From positions 44,545,682 to 44,609,681 of the forward strand of contig NC_052619.1 of assembly GCF_016545825.1 (NCBI RefSeq): a stretch of 64,000 nt of DNA. Direction: 5' to 3'. Numbering within the stretch: position 1 is the stretch's first letter; each line of letters opens with the position of its first letter. The notes under the pieces were generated by a model, which saw nothing but the letters and a program-made list of their open reading frames with translations, made no database searches and had not been told where the DNA came from. A program made the position numbers and the translations under genes. Of the stretch, positions 11,023-20,553 are shown in pieces. The stretch is from Eucalyptus grandis. Taxonomy: Eukaryota; Streptophyta; Magnoliopsida; Myrtales; Myrtaceae.

Positions 11023-11470
11023 TTCAATTGATAGTGCAACTCCATGTAATAAAAAGTTTTTGATCATGCCATCAGCAAGTCTTACTCACCCCCCTTCCCT
11101 TCTTCTTCATTCATGATCTTAAACATCATAGATCAGTCGAACAAGATAATCCTCTACAGAGTTTCACTTTGGATCAGTAAACTCGGTGACTCAGGCAACT
11201 CACAGATTGGAGGGATCAACAAGAACAAGTACGGTAAACCTAACCATGATTCCATTTCTTATTTTTACTTCGAAAGCAGAAAGCCTCTTCTAAATGCACA
11301 ATAGTTACATAAGCACGAGCTTGCCAGGCACTACAAACATATACTCCATTCAATTTAACCACATCTGGATGCTTTGCCAGGGAGCTAATGCGCTGAAAAG
11401 CTACACAGATCAAATGTATCCGACTGTCATTCAAGAGAGAACATCCTTGAATTGTCGTATACAATATATT

Positions 11471-11728
11471 TCATAGCTTGAAATGTTCCAGTGCAGATAC
11501 ACCATTAAGTCCTTTTGCATAGTAGTGAGTGACGAGGTCCTTCACCGTAGTTTCCCGATAAATTGGGGGATTTTCTTCTGATAGCAGCTCCTCGATAGGG
11601 CCATACAACCTTGAAGAATTCTCTGGAGGGAGATGCTGCCTCATGAAACACGCCACTGAAATCCTTGGCCCGATTTTCTGGGCTAGAACTCTGTGACTCA
11701 CGCTAATGAACTTATCATTCGAGATCAG
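11471..11728 (-). pseudogene. orphan exon 3 of a dioxygenase (ACC-oxidase homolog)
   Basis: An intact exon 3 (86 codons including the stop) follows a good acceptor (CCATCTTGCAG|CTGATCTC). It retains the distal His (VSHRV), RxS (PRISVACF), [18 protein letters not shown] and the terminal HFKL stop. Exons 1 and 2 are not found upstream: from about 11840 the sequence changes into a duplicated noncoding block. Its 3' flank (about 11320-11470) is similar to the flank of the relic at 32232, so both derive from one duplication. It can only be expressed if exons lie elsewhere; most likely a truncated pseudogene. Confidence 0.8.
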
Positions 11729-11839
11729 CTGCAAGATGGAGGAGGACATGGCAAAGTGAAGACCAAATACTCTGGAATATGGATCACACATAAATATAGC
11801 ATACGTAATCAAACTTGTTGAAAAGGGCATCTTGTCCTA

Positions 11840-12720
11840 TCCTCTTTTTCTTTAGTCGATTCCATTTCCACTTGCCAGAATTCGATCACAAGAGAAAATG
11901 AACAAAAAGTGTGTTCTCCATCCCTGTTTCCTGATATGTCAGTCACGCAGTGCTACATCAACATTACATATCTGTAAAAAAAAAAAAAAAACATTAGTCA
12001 AATTAGCGGAGGAAATCATAATCAACATTACAAGAAAAAAACCAGTGTAATGGTCCTCAGCGATTCCATATCATGGGAGGAAATCAAATTATCGTAAGTG
12101 TGATTGGAATTGACCCGGTGAGAAGATAAAGCAGGTGCAATTGTTTAGTGATATGAAAGAAAGACGCGTGGGTCCTTGCAAATATTGGCTAGTATGAAAG
12201 ACCTCCACAGCACGGCAATCTCAAAGTTGGGGGGCGTTCACTTCAATCAACCTCCACAGCAGTAAGCCTATTCATGCATAATGATGGTTTTGAAGGAAAG
12301 AAATGGGAATACTCACTCTTGCTTTGGGCAAAGTGGCCATGTTACGTTGAACTTCTCTTTGCACTCCATGGAAATTAAAGCAGCAACATTTCGTTCCTTG
12401 TGCATATATTGATAAATAAATAAATATATATATATATATTCATGTTTTTGACGTGTTAAGCTACTACTATTTCTTCTTCTTTTTTGTTTCTTTTTTTCTT
12501 TGAAAAGAGTGAGTACTTAACAGGGCATAAGTAATTGATTTTTTTTTCCTAAATGAAGGGGAGCAACCCTGTTTGCATCAACCTACTTGGAAAACAAAGA
12601 TGGAGATCTCCAGTACTTTTGACTTTTTTTACATCTAGAATATTTCTGTATCAATGATAGCTTATGCGGTTAACCTAACCATGTTGCATTGTTATGTAAT
12701 TTGAAATTTACAATAAAACT
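11840..12720. repeat. duplicated noncoding block, copy 1
   Basis: Collinear and diverged relative to 15125-16020. Shared phrases include 'gaggaaatcataatcaacatt' (12009; 15410), 'gacgcgtgggt' (12163; 15611), 'cacggcaatctcaaagttg', 'aaattaaagcagcaacattt' and 'tttgaaatttacaat' near the end. Contains a short (TA)n near 12420-12440. No ORF is conserved between copies. Confidence 0.8.
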
Positions 12721-13267
12721 TGTTACTGTCGTCGCCGTCATTATCATTTCCTAAATGATTATGGCAGTAAAGGTAGACATAGCGTTTTCAAAAAATGTGT
12801 GCCTTTCTGAAATATGGCATCTCAAAGATAGAGAATAGCTTCTAAGAGACATGTTTCCACTTAATGCAAACTCGTTACATAATGGTAATTCAATCCTCAA
12901 ATCGAACCTTGTCATGGTCTCTTAATAGTGTGTTTGAACACTAGTTAACTTAAATTTGTTCACCAATCTTGATGTCCATCATTTAAACTTGCAACTTCTT
13001 GTTTCATGAAGTTGTAGCCTTGAGTGGTCATCACACTATTAATTTACAGTGCAATTCATGACAATTGTTTGGTCAAAATCTGATGTAACGCTAGCTTTTG
13101 AAAGAATATTGCCAGGAATGTTAAGTACTCCTCTTTTATTGCAGCATGCTTTGTTCTTAACAGATATTAGGAATTCTTTATATTAGTTAAGATGCTTGGT
13201 TACGTCATATGAAATGGTTTCAGAATGGAATCCATGTTTGGAGCAACATAAAGTACAAAGACTCTTA
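12721..13267. other. unique A+T-rich spacer
   Basis: No gene, RNA or repeat recognised between the duplicated block and the TTA-flanked DNA element. Confidence 0.4.
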
Positions 13268-13987
13268 GGCCTTGTTTGGTAAAAAGTGTTTGTTCTAAGA
13301 TTTGGAACAAAAATAAGAAGTATAAAAAAGTTACTTCTTGTTAAAAACAATTTCAAGAAACAATGTTTCTCTCTCTCTTTTTTTCTTTTTCTTCTCTTTC
13401 TTTTCTTTTTTTCTTTTGGCCGGTCACTGCCTTGGCCATGGCTGGTGCCGGTGACTGGCCAGACGAGGGCCGGCAACCTTGCTGGAGGGTCGCCGGCCCC
13501 TGGAGACGCCACACCATGGCGAGGCTCGTTGGCCCAAGCCTCGCCGTGGCTGGGCTAGGCACAGCAAGGCTCGACCTCGCTTGGGCTGGGCGAGCTCGGC
13601 CTCGCCCATTTTGGCGAGCTCGAGCTCGCCCAGCCTAGGCGAGGCCGAGCCTCACCGATGGCCTGCTGAGGCTTGGCCTTACCGATGGTCAGGCGAGGCT
13701 CCAACAAGCTCTCCAAACCTCGCCCACTAGGTCGTTGGCCATAGAGAGGAAGAAGGAGAGAAAAGAAGGAAGAAAAAAAGAAAAATATAATAAAAATATT
13801 TAAAAAAACTAAAAGAAATAACAAAATTATATAATTTTACCAAACGCATTTCTTTCCGGGAGTATAAATTTTGTGTAGTTACTAAGCGCATTATTATACT
13901 CGAAATTATTCCTGGAATGAAAAAAAAAAAAAAACTATTTCTGTTCAAAAATTATTCCCTAGAACGGAAACGTTATCAAAAGCGTCA
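13268..13987. mobile_element. non-autonomous PIF/Harbinger-like DNA element, TTA target duplication
   Basis: Begins GGCCTTGTTTGGTAA and ends CGTTATCAAAAGCGTCA, imperfect inverted termini of the 'GGGCC-GTTTGGTAA' type, and is flanked by TTA at 13265-13267 and 13988-13990. The structure is A/T-rich arm, C/T tract, GC-rich core (13420-13740) of repeated 'gcgaggctcg' motifs, then purine tract and A/T-rich arm. Several open frames in the core are proline/arginine-rich artefacts of GC bias. Same family as 25045-25970 and 46077-46854. Confidence 0.8.
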
Positions 13988-13990
13988 TTA

Positions 13991-14916
13991 CTGTGTCCAA
14001 GCACAAGTAACATGTTAAATAAAATCTTGAAAGGTAAAATAGCTGAGGCTCATGACACTCTCATTAAACTGGTCAGGTATCTTATCAGAGTTTGAACATC
14101 TGTATTCCCCTTCCAATTTTGCCTTCAAGTTTCCTTGGCGCCCTTGGCAAGAGTATATCTTCGTCTAAGTTTGTCACTTCATTTGCTTGGTGTCAGAAAG
14201 CAAAATGTTAGAGCATAACAGTGGTATGTGGATCTTAGTGGTTGGCCTTTACCTTTCTTATTTGAGTTACAAATCAAAGTTTCCACAAAAATCGACCAGC
14301 TCGTCATCAATTAATTTCTTCGCCCTGTCTTTCTTTTTAAGTTGACAAGTAGAGCAGGTGTAAAATCTTTCGGGTGCAGTGAAATTGAACTTCAGCTTTT
14401 CTATCAAGTTACAGTCGGTATGGACAATTCTTGCTTTTCCTTCGTATTTTGCCACAGCGATGAAGCGTTTCATATGCATTCATGGAAACCCCATTAATGT
14501 GTACATTTTCATGGTTATTAGGTAAACTTGTAATAGCAAAACCTGAAACTCAATGTTTGGAAAAATACTTTGCCAAAAATGAATGTTTGTATAATTTACA
14601 TCAACAAAACAAATGAAAAGTATATTCTTCTTTGATGAAAATATTAGGCATAAAATGTTAATAATAAAAATATTTTTAATAAAATCAATAATTTAGAAAA
14701 CACTTTCGTGAAAAATGATTACTTATATTGTTTACGAAAATAACTTTATGGATAGAAGGTTATTGATTATGAAAATATTCTTTATTGATTAATTATTCTA
14801 AGCGATGTAAATAATTATTTGTCAATAAATTATTTATTATTTAGACATAGATAAATAATTAATGTGAAAATAATTATCGATCAAATTTGTCACGTCATAT
14901 TCGAAATTTACGCAGT
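13991..14916. other. A+T-rich spacer
   Basis: A minus-strand open frame of 70 codons (14479-14267) has a CSTCQLKKKDRAKK stretch but only one Cys pair and no family I recognise. Otherwise nothing. Confidence 0.4.
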
Positions 14917-15125
14917 TTTGGGATTGATGCGACCGTAATTTTTGGATCTATCCTCTTTTTTCCTCATTTAGTTTTTTTGGTCCCCACGGGTCTTTTCCTT
15001 TCACACTACCAAACGTTTGGGTTGCGATCAAGGCCGATGCGACTGCAATTTTTGGGTCTATCATCTTTTTCTCTTTAGGTGGACCCCCACGTGTTTTTCT
15101 TGCACCCCACCAAACATTTGCACCT
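14917..15125. repeat. diverged tandem duplication (~108-bp period)
   Basis: 'gatgcgaccgtaatttttggatctatcctctttttt' near 14921 recurs as a slightly changed version near 15030, each followed by a 'cccac.ggt/tgttttc.t....ccaaacNtttg' phrase. A third, partial copy of the second half ('gtggaccccacacgtctttc.. caacatttgcac') sits at about 16882-16960, immediately upstream of the NLR start. Confidence 0.65.
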
Positions 15126-16020
15126 GTGTTATCTTCTTATTGGGTCGATTCCATTCCCACAAGGGATCAAGAAAACATTTCCATTCCCAACTTGGCAGAT
15201 TCGGTCTCAAGAGAAAAAGAACAAAAGGTGTGTTGGCACACCCTCTGCTCCCCGCCCTTCCCCCCTCCCCCCAACCCCGTGCCCCCTCCTCTCCCTCCCC
15301 CTCCTTCTTCCTCTCCCTTATTGTTTTTCAATCTTGTTCCATTATGGCGGTGTGGTGCTGCATTAACATTGTTTGTCAAACATAAGAGAAAACGTCAGTC
15401 ATATTAAGAGAGGAAATCATAATCAACATTACAATGAAAAACCAAGAGTAATAATAGTCCACAGTGGTTCCATTTACACAAAAGTCGAAATCTTGACTCT
15501 CATTCGTTGTTATGTTGATAGGAGGAAATCAAAATTGTGGCAAGTGCAAGTAGAATTGACCCAATAAGAAGATAACACCGGTGCAAAAATTAGGTTATAT
15601 AAAAGAAGAGACGCGTGGGTTCTTGCAAATGTTGGGTGTCAACCTCCACGGCATGGCAATCTCAAAGTTGTTAGGATTTCACTTCAGTCAACCTCCACAT
15701 CAGTAAGCTTATTCATGCACATTCGTGGTTTTGGAGAAAAAAATGGGAACCTCACACATGCTTGGGCTGAGTGGCCATGTTACATTGAACTTAAAGTTAC
15801 ATTCCATGGAAATTAAAGCAGCAACATTTCGTTCTTTATGCATATATTGATTACAAAATATTTATGTTAAGCTACTACTTCTAACAAGTAGCTTATGATC
15901 GAATCTCCAATACTTTGACTCGTTTACATTTGGAATATTTCCGTATTGATTACACAACTTGCGTGATTAACCTAATCATGTTGCATGGTTTTGTTGTTTG
16001 AAATTTACAATTAACAGGAC
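15125..16020. repeat. duplicated noncoding block, copy 2
   Basis: Partner of 11840-12720, with the same orientation and order of shared phrases. It contains a C-rich tract near 15241-15330 missing from copy 1. It lies upstream of the CC-NBS-LRR gene, so it may be part of its promoter, and copy 1 may be the upstream region of a lost NLR paralogue; no NLR coding remnant was seen next to copy 1. Confidence 0.75.
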
Positions 16021-17126
16021 AATAACGATAGGAGTCCTTGTGCCATTTACATAGTTCTCAATTTTTTATTTTTTGTTCATTTTAGAATTAAACTTGCTTT
16101 AAAAAACATTTGAGAGATTACGTTTGCTCCATCAATTTCTTAGGACGTAAACCATAACCGCCTTCTTTAATTCCCCATAGACATAATAACAGATTGCATG
16201 AGAATATGTCTAAATGATCATGAATTCCCATGTGCAAAAGAGAAACGTAATTTATTAATTATCCTTTTTTTACTAATATAAGTGATCGAAAAATTTAGAA
16301 TTAACATGTGATATCATTCATTAAATTATCTCTTTTATTTTGTTGTCACAAACGTGAATGATACTAGAATTAATCATTTCGATAAGTCTCCCAACTCTAA
16401 ATTTTACGTGTACTCTTACATATAAAGGCAATTATGAAGTTATTTTCTTATTGATCAAAATAAGGATCCTCAAATAATATCGTGTAAAATTTACTTCCAA
16501 AAGGTATTTTTATGAATTGATATCTATAGAGAGTGCTACATATTTTGAACTCTCTTTTTTAAAAGACTAAGAGAGGTGCAATATCAATTTTTTGGAGAAA
16601 CAAAAAGATTGAGAATGTTTTAGTTGTTAAATATCAGTATTCTCTTCGGCCGAAAAAAATATTAGTATTCTCTTACTTCTCTTATTCTTTGGATAAGAAT
16701 TTTCATTTCTACACAAGAAAGATATTGCAAGTTTTCATTATTTGAGGGCATTTGGGTTTTCGTTCGGAAACTGCTCTTAATACGTGACCAAAGGCTTTTT
16801 CAGTACTTTTTCGCGTTCAAACGAAAACGAAAACGAAAAACAAAGAAGCAAGAAAATTTTCTCCAAACAATACAGAATATTGTGGACCCCACACGTCTTT
16901 CGCACACCACGCAACATTTGCACGCGCTCGTCTTCTTATTCGTAAATTCCATTCCCCCTGGTTGACTGAAATTTATAATGAGGTAGAACACGAGGCACCG
17001 CCAAACCATTGTTAACCAACAAAAGCATCAACTCTGCAACCTCCTCTTTCTAGAAAAAAAAGAAAAAGAAAGAACTCTGCAACCTCCTCTCAAGCACTCC
17101 TTAACCCCTGCTTTTGCCTTTTGGAA
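16021..17126 (+). promoter_or_regulatory. upstream region of the CC-NBS-LRR gene
   Basis: A+T-rich. A 'ccacacgtctttcgcacacc..caacatttgcac' segment at 16882-16960 is a third copy of the motif duplicated at 14917-15125. The 5'UTR probably lies in 16960-17126. No TATA box is assigned with confidence. Confidence 0.35.
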
Positions 17127-19481
17127 ATGGCGGAAGCAGTGCTCTTCACTCTCACCAACGACATACTGAAACTCGCCGGTTCCAACATCTTTTCGAAGAT
17201 CCAACTTGCACGAGGTGCGAGCGATGATCTCAAGGGTCTCAAGTACACCGTCAAGACCATCCAAACTATGCTTTTGGATGCCGAGAAGAAACAATGGGAC
17301 AGCGAGCAGGTCAAGCTCTGGCTCATGAGGCTGAAGGACGTGTTATACGACGCACAGGACTTGCTGGACGATGTCGCAACCGAAGATCTCAGGAGGAAGG
17401 TCACTCTCGGAAACAAGATGTCAAAAGCGGTACGCTTTTTCTTCTCCAAATCAAATCAGCTAGCACAGCCCTACAAAGTGGCTAAGAGGATTCAGGAAAT
17501 TAGGAAGAAACTGGATTGGATTGCAAAAGATAGGGAGTTCCGTTTAGAGGAGCATCGGAGTGAGGCAACTGTTGCTATTGTGAGGAGGAGGACGACTGAC
17601 TCTTTTGTGCGGAAGGAAGAAATAATTGGTAGACAATCTGATGAGAGGGAGATCATCAAATCTTTGCTTGATTCCTCGTCCGAAGAGAGTGTTTCGGTTG
17701 TTTCCATAGTCGGTATGGGAGGACTTGGAAAAACCACACTTGCTCGGCTGGCGTACAACGATGACAAAGTGCGAAACTACTTTGAGCTTAAGATGTGGGG
17801 GTGTGTATCCGATGTCTTTGATCGGGATTTTCTTATTAAAGAAATACTAAAATCTGCCCGAGAAGACATTGATAAGAAGCGTGAGGGCGCATTGCCAGAA
17901 CTTCTTCGTAAGGTACTAGACGGGAAGAAATATTTGCTTGTTTTGGATGACTTGTGGAATGAAGATCGCGGGAAATGGTTGGAGCTTCAAAGTTTGCTAA
18001 TAGATGGTTCATTGGGGAGCAAGATACTCGTAACCACACGCAATCAGTCGGTGGTGGAGGCAATAGGTACAAAATCGGGTATCTATTATCTAAAGGTCTT
18101 ACCTGAAGATAAGTCATGGGACTTATTCAAGAAAACAGCTTTCGAAGATGAGGAAGAATCATTAAACCCAAAACTGGAGCAGATAGGTCGAGATATAGTT
18201 AAAAAATGCGGTGGTGTTCCCCTCGCCATCAAAACTATAGGCAACCTTTTGTATGCCAAAAAGGAAAAGGAGTGGCTCTATTTCAAAGAGCATGAATTCT
18301 CGAAAATAGATATGTTGAACCTTGAAATAATGGAAGTCCTCAAAATCAGTTACGATCATCTTCAGCCAGGGCTAAAACATTGTTTTGCATATTGTGCATT
18401 GTTTTCAAAAGATTTTGTCTTCAATAAACAAGACATGATACAGCTGTGGATGGCACAAGGTTTTATTGAGTCATTTGGGTCATTGGATGAGAACGAGAAG
18501 CTAGAAGAGATCGACGATGGTTATGTCTTAGACCTATTGTGTGGGTCCTTTCTTGAAGTTGAGAATGCCAATCCTAACACAGATGAGGTGGAAATGTTCA
18601 AGATGCACGATCTCATGCATGATCTTGCCTTGAAAGTCGCGGGAAATGAGTGCAAGATGGTTAGTCTCAACAAAGGCAGTCTTGATGAAGACACTCGACA
18701 TGCTTCATTTGTTTTGCAATTGTTCTCGTCGCTGCAAGGAGTGACTTCTTTGTTAGAAGCAATCAATCTACGGACACTCTCTTTGGAAGGACGGCCATCT
18801 GTACAAAAGTTGTCCCCAAATGAATGTCATCAGATTTTCTCCAACTTCAGGCATTGCCGAGTGTTGACATTGAAGTATGTAAATCTTGGCATCCCTTCTT
18901 CGTTGGGAAGTCAATTGAAACACTTAAGATTTCTTAAAATTTTTGAGAATGACTCCATCAAGAGTTTGCCGGATTCAATCACGGATTTGCTGAACTTGCA
19001 GACCCTTGAACTCTCTAGTTGTAAAAACCTTAAAACATTTCCTAGAGATTTGAGGAAATTGGTCAACCTTAGATACCTCTTTATAAAATCGTGTCGGTCA
19101 CTGAGCCACCTACCTCCCCTAAGTGAACTCTTTTCCTTAAGAACTTTGAGTCTCATCTCCTTGGATGCATTGGAGTTTGACCCTCTTCAACTGCAATTTA
19201 GTACTACACGGCCCTCCTTTCCATCTCTTGAGAGTTTGACCCTCTACGACTGCATGAAGTTGAAAGGATGGCAAGTGAATCAAACGCATCAATCAAACAA
19301 TTTACGGCCATTCTTCCCAAAACTACGGTTTGTGAATATAGGAAGGTGTCCCCGCTGGAGTTACCTGCCACCATCCTGCCCGGTGGAATACTTGGAGACA
19401 GATAACTTGATAATGTGGAACCAGCGGTGGATACCACATTCATCCCTTTCTTCATACCTCACTGATCCCTATTTCTCATGA
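17127..19481 (+). CDS. CC-NBS-LRR (CNL) disease-resistance protein, LRR end truncated
   Basis: Single exon, ATG at 17127 (MAEAVLFTLTNDILK), 784 aa. Rx-type coiled coil with an EDVID-like segment (RLKDVLYDAQDLLDD, residues ~69-83), then NB-ARC: P-loop GMGGLGKTTLAR (~196-207), kinase 2 KYLLVLDDLW (~268-277), RNBS-B GSKILVTTRN, GGVPLAIK (~362), CFAYCALFSKD (RNBS-D) and MHDLMHDLA (~493). LRRs run from ~520 to the stop. This resembles the intracellular immune receptors annotated RGA-like in dicots. The TGA at 19479-19481 follows an apparent +1 shift in the CCC run near 19467; in the next frame LRR sequence continues for about 520 bp (next entry). The CC and NB-ARC are intact, so a truncated receptor could be made. 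Confidence 0.92.
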   Translation: MAEAVLFTLTNDILKLAGSNIFSKIQLARGASDDLKGLKYTVKTIQTMLLDAEKKQWDSEQVKLWLMRLKDVLYDAQDLLDDVATEDLRRKVTLGNKMSKAVRFFFSKSNQLAQPYKVAKRIQEIRKKLDWIAKDREFRLEEHRSEATVAIVRRRTTDSFVRKEEIIGRQSDEREIIKSLLDSSSEESVSVVSIVGMGGLGKTTLARLAYNDDKVRNYFELKMWGCVSDVFDRDFLIKEILKSAREDIDKKREGALPELLRKVLDGKKYLLVLDDLWNEDRGKWLELQSLLIDGSLGSKILVTTRNQSVVEAIGTKSGIYYLKVLPEDKSWDLFKKTAFEDEEESLNPKLEQIGRDIVKKCGGVPLAIKTIGNLLYAKKEKEWLYFKEHEFSKIDMLNLEIMEVLKISYDHLQPGLKHCFAYCALFSKDFVFNKQDMIQLWMAQGFIESFGSLDENEKLEEIDDGYVLDLLCGSFLEVENANPNTDEVEMFKMHDLMHDLALKVAGNECKMVSLNKGSLDEDTRHASFVLQLFSSLQGVTSLLEAINLRTLSLEGRPSVQKLSPNECHQIFSNFRHCRVLTLKYVNLGIPSSLGSQLKHLRFLKIFENDSIKSLPDSITDLLNLQTLELSSCKNLKTFPRDLRKLVNLRYLFIKSCRSLSHLPPLSELFSLRTLSLISLDALEFDPLQLQFSTTRPSFPSLESLTLYDCMKLKGWQVNQTHQSNNLRPFFPKLRFVNIGRCPRWSYLPPSCPVEYLETDNLIMWNQRWIPHSSLSSYLTDPYFS

Positions 19482-20007
19482 TATTGATCCGATTCACTAT
19501 CATCAAGGTGAACTAAAGCATTTATATCTTCTTGATGGGAATCTGAAGCCGATACTTGAGACTCTACTTCAATCGGCCAATAATCTCGAGTCCACGAGAC
19601 TCTCTAATTGCAACCTAAAGGATCTCTTTCGTGGCATGCAGCACCTTTCCTCGCTCCAGAAACTCAACATTTTGAGGTGTGATGGACTCGATTTATTGTG
19701 CCAAGAAGATGAGCAAGGCACCCAATGGTAATTCCTCACAAAACTTTGTGTTCTTAAAATCTTATGTTTTGATGATTTGGTGGCATTGCCTAAGTGGATT
19801 CAACATGCCACGACTTTGCAATCTCTTGATATTTCTTTCGGTCACAATCTAAGAAGTTTGCCAGAATGGATTAAAAATTTCTCTTTGCTAGAAGAGCTTA
19901 TACTATATAATTGTCCAAAATTAAGGGATTTGACGCTCAAAGAGAGGTGCCTAGCGGATGGACACATTCCGGTCAGTGTTCGGGAGGGGATGAATCGGAA
20001 CGATTAG
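19482..20007 (+). pseudogene. displaced C-terminal LRR part of the CNL
   Basis: Read one base out of phase with the main frame, this encodes GELKHLYLLDGNLKPIL, LSNCNLKDLFRGMQHLSSLQ, then TAA at 19729-19731, then LPKWIQHATTLQSLDIS, LRSLPEWIKNFSLLEELIL, YNCPKLRDL and a TAG at 20005. The LPxWIxxxxxLxxLxI spacing is the standard end of RGA-type CNL LRRs. So the full protein was about 960 residues and has lost its last ~175 by one indel plus one nonsense change. Confidence 0.85.
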
Positions 20008-20284
20008 CACAGTAGAGGTACGAGAAAAGACTTAACATCACCTATCAATAGTGTTCCTTTTTCAACTATTTTACCTTCTTCATTATTTAACTAATTTCTC
20101 TCCTCTTCACTGTATATTTGCAGCGCAAATATTTATCTAAAATAAGAAAGTGTCCCTCGCACTCCAGTTCGCCACCATCTTCCTCGTTATATCGCGCGTG
20201 TAGAACAAACGCCATCCTTTGCCTCCTCGCCTTGCTCGTACAACCCCCTCACTCCCCCTCCCCTCCTTCATCTCCTCCGTCACC

Positions 20285-20505
20285 GCCGCCGGAAGAACCC
20301 CCGCATCCTGTCGATGGCCTCCTTCCTCTTTGGCCGGGTCCGCCGAGGTCGATGATCGGGAAGCTGAGATTCTCGGATCCGCCGCTCGATTCGGAGCTGC
20401 CTGCCTTCGGATGACGAAATTTTAGGGATTTCGGTGATCGCGGCGTCGACGAGGCCTTTGACGTAGCTTTCTGCTCGCCGGAGTCGGAGGCCAAATCGAT
20501 GGTAG
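20285..20505 (-). pseudogene. dioxygenase (ACC-oxidase homolog) exon 1 relic
   Basis: The minus strand reads YVKGLVDAAITEIPKI, then after a frame change FRHPKAG...ENLSFPIIDL, then KRKEAIDRMRGFF. This order ([26 protein letters not shown]) is exon 1 of the same family as 6784-8174, with at least two frameshifts and a deletion before the VNHG motif. It is in the same orientation as the other copies but lies downstream of the CNL. A C/T microsatellite abuts it at about 20513-20560. Confidence 0.65.
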
Positions 20506-20516
20506 GCATTGTTCCT

Positions 20517-20553
<37 letters not shown>

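Noticed and set aside
13183..13824. Many overlapping open frames on both strands in the GC-rich core (similar at 25123-25584, 46019-46698 and 49948-50534)
   Set aside because: Biased Pro/Arg/Ala composition, all frames open because of GC content, and they coincide with TTA-flanked DNA elements; no domain recognised.
14267..14479. Cys-containing minus-strand frame as a zinc finger
   Set aside because: Only a single CxxC pair without His/Cys partners.
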